A stretch of 14,512 bases of DNA from Chloroflexota bacterium (GTDB lineage Bacteria; Chloroflexota; UBA6077), in contig JAJZQR010000121.1 of the NCBI GenBank assembly GCA_021806765.1, positions 1 to 14,512 of the forward strand, given 5' to 3'. The notes under the pieces were generated by a model. That model was not told the DNA's origin, made no database searches, and worked only from the letters and a program-made list of their open reading frames with translations. Both the position numbers and the translations under genes were made by a program. Numbering within the stretch: position 1 is the stretch's first letter; every line of letters starts with the position of its first letter. Below are positions 1 to 7,884 of the stretch, in pieces.

Positions 1-38
1 AGTAAGAAACAGAGCTGACCTTAGACCGCCGGGGAGAG

Positions 39-665
39 CTACCGGGACGAGGAATGCAGCGAGGAGGGCATCGGGTCGAAGAGGCGACGCATCCTCTCCA
101 ATAGTCCAGGCTTCGCCAGACCCTCCTCCACCAGTATCCTCCTCACCGCATGGCGGAGATCTCTGGAGACAGAGTAGCCCGCTACATCCCGTCCTGTCGA
201 ACTCAGGAACTGTCGCAATCCGTGCCCGGTCATCACCAGAATGGGCCGGCAACCGGCCCTCCGGGCCGCCACCACGTCCGTTAGAGCATCGCCGATCAGA
301 TAGGACTGGGACAGATCCACACCCAACCTGTCTGCTGCCTGAAACAACAGTCCGGGCTGGGGTTTCCGGCAGCCGCAGCCCTCCTCGGGCCGATGGGGGC
401 AGTAGAAGACACCCGCGACCCTCGCTCCCGCCGCCTCCAGAGCAGCGACCATCCGGGCGTGAATGTCCTCTATGGTCTCACGACTGGTGATGCCTCGGTT
501 GATGGCGGCCTGGTTGGTCAGGACCACGATCCTGAAACCGTGGCGGGTGAGTTCGGCCAGGGCGTCAACAGCGTGGGGCAGGAAGACGAACTCCCCCCAG
601 CTCTTCACGTGATCTCGACGGTTGCGGTTAATGACCCCGTCTCGATCGACGAACACCGTCTTCAC
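39..665 (-). CDS. gmhB: D-glycero-D-manno-heptose 1,7-bisphosphate phosphatase (GmhB, HAD family)
   Basis: A 208-residue HAD-family phosphatase expected to remove one phosphate from heptose 1,7-bisphosphate in the cytoplasm during nucleotide-activated heptose synthesis. Visible motifs are the nucleophile loop DRDGVIN (Asp7 and Asp9), LTNQ (49-52), the zinc-binding set Cys89, His91, Cys97 and Cys99 followed by RKP, and GDALTD (125-130). The Cys-x-His...Cys-x-Cys loop separates GmhB from generic histidinol-phosphatase-like HAD proteins. The GTG start at 665 is preceded by GAGGTGG at a good distance, and the gene begins 19 bp after the gmhA stop, so the two are probably co-transcribed and translationally linked. 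The C-terminal tail of roughly 25 residues (rich in Arg, Leu and Ser) makes it slightly longer than a typical GmhB. The 38 bp beyond the stop show no start of a further gene. The function call is strong; alpha or beta anomer specificity cannot be read by eye. Confidence 0.9.
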   Translation of the reverse strand: MKTVFVDRDGVINRNRRDHVKSWGEFVFLPHAVDALAELTRHGFRIVVLTNQAAINRGITSRETIEDIHARMVAALEAAGARVAGVFYCPHRPEEGCGCRKPQPGLLFQAADRLGVDLSQSYLIGDALTDVVAARRAGCRPILVMTGHGLRQFLSSTGRDVAGYSVSRDLRHAVRRILVEEGLAKPGLLERMRRLFDPMPSSLHSSSR

Positions 666-684
666 TGCTCGCCACCTCTGGGAG

Positions 685-1263
685 CTACGCTGCCCCCAAC
701 TCCTCCACCGCCCCCGCCTCGCGCAGCGCCACGGAGACGGCGTGATCCAGGATGAGGTGGGCGTCCTCGGCCTGCTCGATGCGACGGCTGGGAACTACGA
801 CACTTATGTCCACTACACTCTTCAGTCTGCCACCGGGGTGCCCCGTGAAGCCTACCGTCCTCGCTCCCCGATCCCTGGCCAACTCCACCGCCCGAAGCAC
901 GTTGGGCGAGTTGCCGCTCCCGCTGAGGGCGATCACCAGGTCCCCGGGCTGAACCAGGTTGGACAACTGCTCGGCGAATATCTCCTCGTAGGAGGAGTCG
1001 TTGGCCCAGGCGGTTATCAGGGCCACGTTGTCGGTCAGCGCAATGGCCCGGATCCGCTTGGCCCCGGGGGTCAGGGAGGTCTTCGCCAGGTCACAGGCCA
1101 TGTGGGACGCCGTCGCGGCGCTACCACCGTTCCCCACCAGGAACAGCTGCTGGCCCTGCTCCCTCGCCTCCTTCACGGCCTCCACAACCCGCCGGATGTC
1201 CTTTCTGGGGAGATTCTTCACCATCTCCACCACTTCATTCAGATAGCGCTCGATCGGGTCCAT
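685..1263 (-). CDS. gmhA: Sedoheptulose-7-phosphate isomerase (GmhA, SIS domain)
   Basis: A 192-residue single-SIS-domain protein of normal GmhA length, expected to convert sedoheptulose 7-phosphate to D-glycero-D-manno-heptose 7-phosphate, the first committed step of heptose synthesis. The phosphate-binding loop GNGGSAA (44-50), His54, the acidic pair in YEEIF (92-96), SGSGNSPN (114-121) and the C-terminal segment with QAEDAHLILDH (164-174) match the family, where a Glu and a C-terminal His act as acid/base catalysts. ATG at 1263 is preceded by AAAGGA a few bases upstream. gmhB follows 19 bp downstream, and a nucleotidyltransferase and a membrane protein lie upstream in the same direction. 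DiaA and other SIS proteins are alternatives by fold, but the pairing with GmhB makes GmhA much more likely. Confidence 0.93.
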   Translation of the reverse strand: MDPIERYLNEVVEMVKNLPRKDIRRVVEAVKEAREQGQQLFLVGNGGSAATASHMACDLAKTSLTPGAKRIRAIALTDNVALITAWANDSSYEEIFAEQLSNLVQPGDLVIALSGSGNSPNVLRAVELARDRGARTVGFTGHPGGRLKSVVDISVVVPSRRIEQAEDAHLILDHAVSVALREAGAVEELGAA

Positions 1264-1285
1264 TGGTCCTTTGCCTCTCGATACC

Positions 1286-1314
1286 GCCCTGGCCGGTTTC
1301 CGGCCCCGCAGGGC
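1286..1314 (-). other. GC-rich hairpin just upstream of gmhA
   Basis: The minus-strand transcript can form GGCCGG-AAA-CCGGCC (1291-1305), extended by an outer GCCCT/AGGGC pairing with a four-base bulge. It lies about 23 bp before the gmhA start in a 142-bp gap between the membrane-protein gene and gmhA. There is no following T-run, so it is not a classic intrinsic terminator. It could be a processing or attenuation site or a remnant of a palindromic repeat. I see no convincing promoter in this gap. Confidence 0.4.
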
Positions 1315-1405
1315 GAGCCTTCCCGGCCTCGCGGCGTGTGCCAGCCCGCAGGCGGGAAGTGGTGATTAGGCAACAACCATGCCGATATGGGGAAGAGGTG
1401 AGGAG

Positions 1406-2443
1406 CTACGTCGTCTGGTCGGCGGGGTCTATGTCTTTCCAGCCCATGAGGGTGAGCCCGCGCCTCCAGAGGGCGAAGACCCCCAGGAGGCAAACCGGCA
1501 ACAGCCACGCCAGATGGAACACCACAGCGAAGCCGAGGGCCAACTCCCTCTCCACGGCAAAGGCACTGAGGGCCAGCACTACCAGGTAGTGATACACACC
1601 CACATACCCGGGGGAGGAGGGCACCACCATCCCCAGGTTGGTTATCGCCACCACCAGGGCCGCTGCCCAGATCGGGGCCTGGATATGAAAAGCCAGTTGA
1701 GTGAAATAGGCGGTCAAGACGGTCACCAGCCATATGGCGGCGGTGGCAGCCGCGACCCGGAGCAGGGGTCCGGCCCCCTTCAGCCCCTCCATTCCAAGGC
1801 AGAGGGCTTCCGCCCACTTCTCGAGCAGCACTTTCCCCGGGAAGCGTGGCGACCTGGACAGCAGTCTCAGGAACAGGCTCCGCCAGCGGGGGTAAGCCAG
1901 CAGGATGCAGAGCGCCAACAGGGTCACACCACCGGCACCCACTAGGAGCCCAGACTCTGCCACCCAGGAGGGCAGGTCGGTGGTGGGAAGCACCACGGCG
2001 AGCAGCAATGACACACCCACCACATCCAGGATCCTATCGAGGGCCACGGTGGAAAGAACGGCTACGGCGCTCACCCGTTCCATCCTGGCCAGCATGTAGG
2101 TACGAGCCAGTTCCCCCAATCTGCCAGGAAGAACGCTGTTCACCAGGTAACCCACCGCCATGCTGTAGAGCAGGTTAACCCGAGACATCTTGCCCGCCGG
2201 GAGCAGCAGCATCTCCCACTTGAGCACCTTGATCCACACGTCGACCCCGACGGTGGCGACGGCGGGTATCAGCCACCAGTAGTTGGCCCCCTCCAGGGCG
2301 CCCCAGAAACGGTCCCACTCAATATTCCACAGCAGCAGCACCAGGGACACGCCGCTGACGGCGATCCCCACCAGCAGCCTGGTCTGTCCCTTCCTGCCGC
2401 CGGGTGCCTTGTCCGTACCATTGCTCAATAGTCCAGCCCTCAC
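1406..2443 (-). CDS. Multi-spanning membrane protein of the LPG_synthase_TM / YbhN-like family
   Basis: A 345-residue hydrophobic protein with about eight likely membrane segments, the first around residues 22-40. Two stretches are characteristic of the lysylphosphatidylglycerol-synthase transmembrane family (PF03706): NSVLPGRLGELARTYML (102-118) and VPSSPGYVGVYHY (274-286). Stand-alone members lack the tRNA-dependent aminoacyl transferase domain and are often found beside glycan and lipid genes; their roles are varied and a flippase-like role is only inferred. Here the gene lies between a sugar nucleotidyltransferase (39 bp upstream) and gmhA, which suggests a part in surface glycan or glycolipid assembly. 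The start is GTG at 2443; a TTG at 2428 is an alternative. In both cases the ribosome-binding bases fall inside a palindromic repeat (2436-2469). The exact substrate is unknown. Confidence 0.8.
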   Translation of the reverse strand: MRAGLLSNGTDKAPGGRKGQTRLLVGIAVSGVSLVLLLWNIEWDRFWGALEGANYWWLIPAVATVGVDVWIKVLKWEMLLLPAGKMSRVNLLYSMAVGYLVNSVLPGRLGELARTYMLARMERVSAVAVLSTVALDRILDVVGVSLLLAVVLPTTDLPSWVAESGLLVGAGGVTLLALCILLAYPRWRSLFLRLLSRSPRFPGKVLLEKWAEALCLGMEGLKGAGPLLRVAAATAAIWLVTVLTAYFTQLAFHIQAPIWAAALVVAITNLGMVVPSSPGYVGVYHYLVVLALSAFAVERELALGFAVVFHLAWLLPVCLLGVFALWRRGLTLMGWKDIDPADQTT

Positions 2444-2469
2444 CCTGACCCTCTCCCAAAGGGAGAGGG
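2436..2469. repeat. Palindromic repeat of the CCCTCACCCT...CCCTCTCCC type
   Basis: The plus strand reads CCCTCACCCTGA followed by a perfect 9-bp stem CCCTCTCCC-AAA-GGGAGAGGG (2449-2469). This type of sequence is familiar to me as a short dispersed intergenic repeat in several GC-rich environmental genomes; only one clear copy is in this window. It fills nearly all of the gap between the nucleotidyltransferase gene and the membrane-protein gene and overlaps the latter's start region. Copy number in the genome cannot be judged here. Confidence 0.6.
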
Positions 2470-2482
2470 AAATGACCGGTCC

Positions 2483-3205
2483 CTACTCCGCCCAGTATCG
2501 GCCCAGCTTATGAACGTCCTCCTGGGCCTGGCGGTAACTCTCGGGCGTCCCTATATCCAGCAGGTAGCCCTCCAGCAGCCTGCCGAACACGACGCTCCCC
2601 TCCGCCAGCAACAGGGGGACCAGATGGTGGCCAAAGTCGTAGTAGCTCTCCGACGGCACCCTCTTCAAGACGGAGGGCTCAACTAGATACACCCCCGCAG
2701 CGGCCAGATTGCCCTCTATCTCCCCCGGCTTCGGCTTCTCGACGAAGCGCACCACCCTGCCGGTGGGATCCAGATGCGCTATCCCCTTGGAGGCAGGATC
2801 CTCCGTGTACATCAATCCAGCGGTGAGTTCCGCCCCGCTCCGCCGGTGCAACTCCACCAGAGGCGCCAGATCCACATCCAGCAGCATATCCCCATATACC
2901 ACTAGAAAAGTAGAGTCGAAGTACGACTCCAACTTCTTGGCCGCACCGGCAGATCCAAGGATGGGGTCTTCGCGAGAGTAGGTTACCACGACGCCGAAGC
3001 TGCTGCCATCTCCCACGTAGTCGGTGATGACCTCGGGCAGGTGATGGAGGTTGATGGCAACCTCGGTTATCCCCTGACCGCGCAACCAGCGGAAGAGATA
3101 GACCAAGAGGGGTGTCCCGGCTACGGGGAGCATGGGCTTGGGGGAGGTGAGGGTGAGGGGACGAAGACGAGTCCCCTCACCCGCCGCCAGAACGAGTGCC
3201 TTCAC
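2483..3205 (-). CDS. hddC: Sugar-1-phosphate nucleotidyltransferase, probably heptose-1-phosphate guanylyltransferase (HddC-like)
   Basis: A protein of about 240 residues with the single nucleotidyltransferase domain of the GlmU/RmlA/ManC superfamily and no left-handed beta-helix. It shows the signature LAAGEGTRLRPLT near the N-terminus followed by SPKPMLP, the metal-binding VYGDMLLD region, FVEKPKPGE, and a C-terminal DIGTPESY. These enzymes join NTP and a sugar 1-phosphate to make an NDP-sugar. The domain alone cannot separate mannose- from heptose-1-phosphate guanylyltransferase or glucose-1-phosphate thymidylyltransferase. The neighbouring gmhA and gmhB favour the GDP-D-glycero-alpha-D-manno-heptose route. 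The start is taken as GTG at 3205, because family members usually begin one to three residues before KALVLAAG; GTG at 3220, in frame, would add five residues. It lies 40 bp after the stop of the Sec-FDH gene with no visible terminator, so read-through from the FDH operon is possible. Confidence 0.78.
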   Translation of the reverse strand: MKALVLAAGEGTRLRPLTLTSPKPMLPVAGTPLLVYLFRWLRGQGITEVAINLHHLPEVITDYVGDGSSFGVVVTYSREDPILGSAGAAKKLESYFDSTFLVVYGDMLLDVDLAPLVELHRRSGAELTAGLMYTEDPASKGIAHLDPTGRVVRFVEKPKPGEIEGNLAAAGVYLVEPSVLKRVPSESYYDFGHHLVPLLLAEGSVVFGRLLEGYLLDIGTPESYRQAQEDVHKLGRYWAE

Positions 3206-3245
3206 CAAAACGTCACCCACGAACGGGGAGGCAGTCTACCTCCCT

Positions 3246-5981
3246 CTACGAATTCGCGACTCTCTCCACCTTCACCGCGCACACCTTGAGTTCGGCGATC
3301 TTGGCGACCGGATCGTGGGCCGAGGTGGTCAAGGCGTTGGCAGGGGACTCGGCGAAGTGGAAATCCATGAACACGACGCCCTTCGGCACCGCGGTGGTCA
3401 CCTCGGCTGTGCCCTCAGCACGACCTCGGCGCGAGGATACCCTCACCGGTTCGCCATCGGCTACCCCCAGCCCGGCGGCGTCGGCGGGGTGAATCTGGAC
3501 GTACTCCCTATCCACCAGGGCGTTCAGTCCCTTCACCCTACGGGTCATAGTGCCTGTGTGGTAATGGTAAAGCCTCCGGCCGGTGGTGAGCAACAGGGGA
3601 TACTCCTCATCCGGAAGTTCTGCCGCCGGCAGATAGTCCACCGGCGAGAAAAGCCCCCTGCCCCGGGCGAACTTCCCCACGTGGAGGATAGGGGTCCCCG
3701 GGTGGTCGAGGGTCGGAACCGGCCACTGCAGCCCCTCCTTCTCCAGACGCTGGAAAGTGATGCCGGCGTAAGATGGGGTGAGCGCGGCGATCTCCTCCAT
3801 GATCTCCGCCGGGCCCAACTGCCGGAATCCCTCGGCCAGGCTCGCCGTCGTGCCGCCGATCTTCAGCGCCGTCCGGCGGGCGACCTCCTGGATCGCCTCC
3901 CAATCGGGGCGCGACTCCCCGATGGGGCCGATAGCCCTACGAAGCCGCTGCACCCGCCGCTCGGTGTTGGTGAAGGTCCCGTCCTTCTCCGCGAAAGAGG
4001 CGCCGGGAAGCACCACATCGGCCAGCCTGGCCGTCTCCGAGAGGAAGATGTCCTGGACCACCAGGAACTCCAGAGACTCCAGGGCATGCTTCAGATGGTT
4101 GACGTCGGGGTCCGAGAGGAGCGGGTTCTCACCCACGATGTACATCGCCCTGATCTGACCGGCGTCGATGGCAGTCACCATCTCCGGTATCGTTTTGCCT
4201 GGTTCCGAGGGCAGCGGGATCCCCCAGGCCGCCTCGAACCCGGCCCGAACGCTTTCCAGAGCCACCTTCTGGTAGCCGGTGTAGACGTCGGGCAGGGCTC
4301 CCACGTCGCAGGCCCCCTGGACGTTGCTCTGGCCCCGCAGGGGGTTGACCCCCGCAGAGGGCTTGCCCAGGTTTCCCGTGAGCATTGCCAGGTTGGCGAT
4401 CGCCTTGACGTTGTCGGTGCCGTGGGTGTGCTGGGTGATGCCCATGGTGTACAGGATGGCCGAGGCGCCACCTGGCCGCCCTCCAGAGGTAGCGTACATC
4501 CGGGCGGCCTGCTCGATCTGCTCGGCCGGTACGCCGGTGATCTTGCTGACCAGATCGGGGTTGTACTGCTCGAGGGACCCCCGCCACTCGTCGAAGCCCT
4601 CGGTCCGCTCCTCGATGAAGGCGGTGTCCTGCAGCCCTTCCTTTAGGATCACGTGGGCCAGCCCGTTCAGGAGGGCCAGGTCCGTACCGGGCTGCAGCCG
4701 AAGCCACAGGTCCGCGATCCGGCACAGGTCGATCTCCTTGGGGTTGGCGACAATCAACCGAGCACCCCGCTGCCGCACGGCCTTGCGGACCTGCAGCCCG
4801 ATGATGGGGTGGGCCTCGGTAATGTTGCTGCCGATGACCAGCAGACAGGCCGCGTCCTGGATCTCAGCGATGCTGTTGGTCATGGCACCGCTGCCGAAAC
4901 TGGTGGCCAGACCGGCCACCGTTGGACTGTGTCAAACCCGGGCACAGTGGTCTATGCTATTGGTACCCATCACCGCCCGGGTGAACTTCTGGAGCAGGTA
5001 GTTCTCCTCGTTGGTGCACTTGGCCGAGGCCAGGGTCGCGAAGGGCGCTCCCCCTTCCCCTCCCGGCCGGGCGTACTGGGCGAGCCTGGAGGAGACGGCC
5101 TCCAACGCCTCTTCCCAGGAGGTCTCCACCAACTCCCCGTCCTTCCTGACCAGCGGCCTCGTCAGTCGGTCGGGATGGTGGATGAAGTCCATGCCGAATC
5201 GGCCCTTCACGCAGAGGGAGCCGTGGTTTACCGGGCTCTCTCTGTCTCCCTCCACCCCGACCACCTTCGAGCCTCGCACCTGGAGCAGGAGGCCGCACCC
5301 CACGCCGCAGTACGGGCAGGTGGTCTTCACCTTCCGGGTGACCTGCTGGTAGCCCTTGGCCGTTATGGCGCCCACGGGGCACTTGGCCTCGCACTGGCCA
5401 CAACTCTCGCACAGAGAGTCGATTATCGGCCGGTCCATGAAGGTGCCGATCCTGGTAGAGTAGCCCCGGTTCACGAAGCTGATGGCCCCCAGCCCCTGCA
5501 CCTCGTCGCACACCCGCACGCACTTGCCGCACAGGATGCACTTGTTCATGTCGTAGGTGAAGAAGGGGTTGGAGTCGTCCACAGGTAGGAGTCGGGTAGT
5601 CCGGGGGAACCTCTTCTCCCGAACCCCCACGTAGGCGGCTGCGGCCTGGAGGGCGCAGCGGTTGTTCTTGGGGCAGGTCAGGCAGTCGTCGGGATGGTCC
5701 GCCAGCAGCAGTTCCACCACCGTTCGGCGGGTCATCTCCACCAGGGGCGTCTCGGTCCGCACCTTCATCCCGTCGGCCACCGGAACGGTGCAGGATGCCG
5801 GCAGACCTCGCACCCCCTCGATCTCGACGATGCACAGCCGGCAGGCGCCGTAGGGTCGCAGGTCAGGATCGGCGCACAGGTTCGGGATGTAGACGCCCTC
5901 CGCCAGAGCCGCCTCCAACACCGTCATCCCCGGCCGGGCACCAATCCTCTGACCGTCGATGGTCAAGCTGATGGTAGACAA
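3246..5981 (-). CDS. fdhA: Selenocysteine-containing NAD-linked formate dehydrogenase alpha subunit (FdhA), complete
   Basis: A 911-residue selenoprotein if the in-frame UGA at 4932-4934 is read as Sec350; otherwise two ORFs. In order it has a NuoG-like [2Fe-2S] domain (Cys36, 47, 50, 64), a His-Cys3 [4Fe-4S] site (His96, Cys100, 103, 109), two [4Fe-4S] ferredoxin clusters (Cys148/151/154/158 and 191/194/197/201), and a molybdopterin oxidoreductase domain with its own [4Fe-4S] site (Cys222, 225, 229, 257). The segment [15 protein letters not shown] matches the FdhF active site, Sec followed by His; Arg549 in [11 protein letters not shown] corresponds to the second conserved catalytic residue. 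It should interconvert formate and CO2 in the cytoplasm; no twin-arginine signal is seen. The start is TTG at 5981, with AGGAGG about 8 bases upstream; the in-frame ATG at 6044 lies inside nuoF and would add a poorly matching N-terminus. It begins 13 bp after the nuoF stop. Mo or W use is not visible. Confidence 0.93.
4902..4920 (-). promoter_or_regulatory. SECIS-like hairpin of the fdhA UGA codon
   Basis: On the coding strand, 11 nt after the UGA, the sequence GGUGGCC-GGUCU-GGCCACC forms a perfect 7-bp stem with a 5-nt loop. The E. coli fdhF element has the same 11-nt distance to its upper stem and also a GGUCU apical sequence, where SelB contacts G and U. The E. coli stem carries a bulged U that is not obvious here, so SelB recognition in this host may differ. 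The hairpin encodes VAGLAT, partly fixed at the protein level, but the wobble positions keep the pairing perfect. Confidence 0.82.
4932..4934 (-). other. In-frame UGA read as selenocysteine (Sec350 of FdhA)
   Basis: The minus strand reads GCC CGG GTT TGA CAC AGT CCA: Ala-Arg-Val-[UGA]-His-Ser-Pro. The frame is open for 349 codons before and 561 codons after, and both sides match FDH without a gap. The position is that of the metal-ligating Sec/Cys in FDH enzymes, so termination is very unlikely to be the main meaning. Confidence 0.93.
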
Positions 5982-5994
5982 GGCCGTTCCCTCC

Positions 5995-7884
5995 TCATGA
6001 CTTGATGACGGCGGCGAACTTGCACAGCTCGTGGCAGGAACCACACTTGATGCACTTGTACTGATCGATAGAGTGGGGCTTCCGCTTCTCCCCGCTGATG
6101 GCCTCCACCGCGCAGTTCCTGGCGCACACCATGCAGCCGGTGCACTTCTCCGGGTCGATCTCGAAGTGCAGCAGGGCCGTGCACACCCCCGCCGGGCACT
6201 TCTTATCCCGGACGTGGGCCTCGTACTCGTGACGGAAGTAGCGCAGGGTGCTCACCACGGGGTTGGGAGCCGTTCCGCCCAGGGCACAGAGGGACCCTGC
6301 CTTCACCGCCTCACCCAACTCCAGCAGCCGGTCCAGATCCTCCGGCTCGCCCTTGCCCTCGGTGATCCGAACCAGGGTATCCAGCATCTGCTTGGTCCCT
6401 AACCGGCAGGGGACGCACTTCCCGCACGACTCGCTCTGGGTGAAGGAGAGGAAGAAGCGAGCCACATCCACCATGCAGGTGTTTTCGTCCATCACCACCA
6501 GGCCGCCGCTCCCCATGATGCTCCCGACCTTGGTCAGGTTTTCGAAGTCCATAGGTAGATCCAGGGCGCTGGCGGGGATGCAACCACCCGAGGGGCCTCC
6601 GGTCTGGGCTGCTTTGAACTCCCTGTCGTCGACGATGCCCCCGCCGATGTCGAACACCACTTCGCGGAGGGTGATGCCGAGGGGCACCTCGATCAGGCCC
6701 GGTTGCTTTACCTTGCCGGTCAGGGCGAAGGTCTTGGTCCCCCTGCTCTTCTCGGTACCCATGCCACCGTACCAATCGGCGCCCCGGACGAGGATCGCCG
6801 GCACCGAGGCCAGGGTCTCCACGTTGTTGATGGTAGTGGGCTTGCCCCACAAACCCGATTGGGCAGGGAAGGGAGGTCTCTGGCGGGGCATCCCCCGCTT
6901 GCCCTCGATGGAGGCGATGAGGGCCGTCTCCTCGCCGCACACGAAAGCTCCCGCTCCCTCCTTGATCTTGACGTGAAAGGAGAAGTCTGAGCCCACGATG
7001 TGGTCACCCAGCAGACCGTTTTGCTCGGCCTGGGCGATGGCCAGCCGGAGTCGCTGGATGGCCAGGGGATACTCTGCCCGAACGTAGAGATAGCCTTCGC
7101 TGGCACCGATGGCGTACGCGGCGATGGCCATCCCCTCCAGCACCGTGTGGGGATCGCCTTCCAGGACGCTCCGGTCCATGAAGGCCCCCGGGTCGCCCTC
7201 GTCGCCGTTGCAGATCATGTACTTGGGGGAACCGCTGGCGTTCCGGCAGAACTCCCACTTGGTCCCCGTCGAGAACCCAGCGCCGCCCCGGCCCCTCAGG
7301 CCGGACCGCTTGATCTGGTCGATCACCTGCTCCGGCGTCATCTCGGTGAGGACGCGGTGCAGGGCTGAGTATCCGTCGTTGGCAATGTACTGGTGTATGC
7401 TGGTGGGGTCTATGAGGCCGCAATGTCTCAGGGCGACCCTCCTCTGGCCCTTCATCACCGGCAGATCCTCGAACCGGAGTATGCCTTCCACCGATTCCCC
7501 GCCGATCACCGCCATCGCCAGATCCGGGACCGGCTTACCGCCCACCACGTGGCTCACCACGATCCATTCCGCCGCCCTGGGCGTGACGGAGCCGTAGCAG
7601 ACGCGGGGCTGGCCCGGCATCACCACGTCCAGCAGCGGCTCTGCATAGCAGACACCAATGCAGCCCACCGCCTCGACGCCGACCTCCAGCCCGTGCTGGG
7701 CCAGGCTCTCCTTCACCACCGCCAGGATCTGGTGGGCTCCCGCCGCTATCCCGCAAGTACCCATCCCCAGGATGATACGAGGCATCAAGCTCCGCCTCAG
7801 CTGCTCCCACAGCAACAGGGACTCCCCCTGCAACTCGACGAAAGAGGGAGTGGGACCTCGAGACCGGACGATCTCATCCATCAT
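5995..7884 (-). CDS. nuoF: NuoF/HydB-like NADH-binding FMN iron-sulfur subunit of formate dehydrogenase
   Basis: A 629-residue diaphorase subunit predicted to bind FMN and NAD(H) and pass electrons between NAD and the FDH iron-sulfur chain. Domains in order: a thioredoxin-like [2Fe-2S]-type domain (GTCGIAAGA near 42-50 and CIGVC at 75-79), the NADH/FMN Rossmann-like core (GLRGRGGAGF 196-204 region, GDEGDPGAFMDR 227-238), the SLBB region, a [4Fe-4S] site (Cys487, 490, 493 and 533), and a C-terminal 2x[4Fe-4S] ferredoxin (Cys581/584/587/591 and Cys611/614/617/621). Complex I NuoF lacks both extra ends; this layout is that of HydB/HymB-type subunits of NAD-linked hydrogenases and FDHs, some of which bifurcate electrons with ferredoxin. 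Bifurcation here is an inference. The start ATGATG at 7884 overlaps the nuoE stop, pointing to translational coupling, and fdhA follows 13 bp after the stop. Confidence 0.94.
   Translation of the reverse strand: MMDEIVRSRGPTPSFVELQGESLLLWEQLRRSLMPRIILGMGTCGIAAGAHQILAVVKESLAQHGLEVGVEAVGCIGVCYAEPLLDVVMPGQPRVCYGSVTPRAAEWIVVSHVVGGKPVPDLAMAVIGGESVEGILRFEDLPVMKGQRRVALRHCGLIDPTSIHQYIANDGYSALHRVLTEMTPEQVIDQIKRSGLRGRGGAGFSTGTKWEFCRNASGSPKYMICNGDEGDPGAFMDRSVLEGDPHTVLEGMAIAAYAIGASEGYLYVRAEYPLAIQRLRLAIAQAEQNGLLGDHIVGSDFSFHVKIKEGAGAFVCGEETALIASIEGKRGMPRQRPPFPAQSGLWGKPTTINNVETLASVPAILVRGADWYGGMGTEKSRGTKTFALTGKVKQPGLIEVPLGITLREVVFDIGGGIVDDREFKAAQTGGPSGGCIPASALDLPMDFENLTKVGSIMGSGGLVVMDENTCMVDVARFFLSFTQSESCGKCVPCRLGTKQMLDTLVRITEGKGEPEDLDRLLELGEAVKAGSLCALGGTAPNPVVSTLRYFRHEYEAHVRDKKCPAGVCTALLHFEIDPEKCTGCMVCARNCAVEAISGEKRKPHSIDQYKCIKCGSCHELCKFAAVIKS

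Noticed and set aside
3152..3181. 11-bp inverted repeat GGTGAGGGGAC/GTCCCCTCACC as a regulatory hairpin
   Set aside because: It lies within the conserved nucleotidyltransferase signature (GEGTRLRPLT), so the coding constraint explains most of it.
3132..4646. Long plus-strand open frame of 504 codons
   Set aside because: It is antisense to the FDH coding region, has low-complexity Gly/Arg/His-rich composition and no family motif; it is a by-product of GC-rich codon use. Other plus-strand frames opposite the genes were rejected for the same reason.
4932..4934. Reading the TGA in fdhA as a true stop, making two truncated genes or a pseudogene
   Set aside because: Both sides continue in the same frame with full family similarity, the codon sits at the Sec position, and a SECIS-like hairpin follows. 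The same holds for 13122-13124.
5982..6044. Upstream ATG at 6044 as the fdhA start
   Set aside because: It would lie inside nuoF and add a Ser/Pro-rich segment unlike the family, while TTG at 5981 has AGGAGG at the right distance and gives the usual NuoG-like N-terminus.
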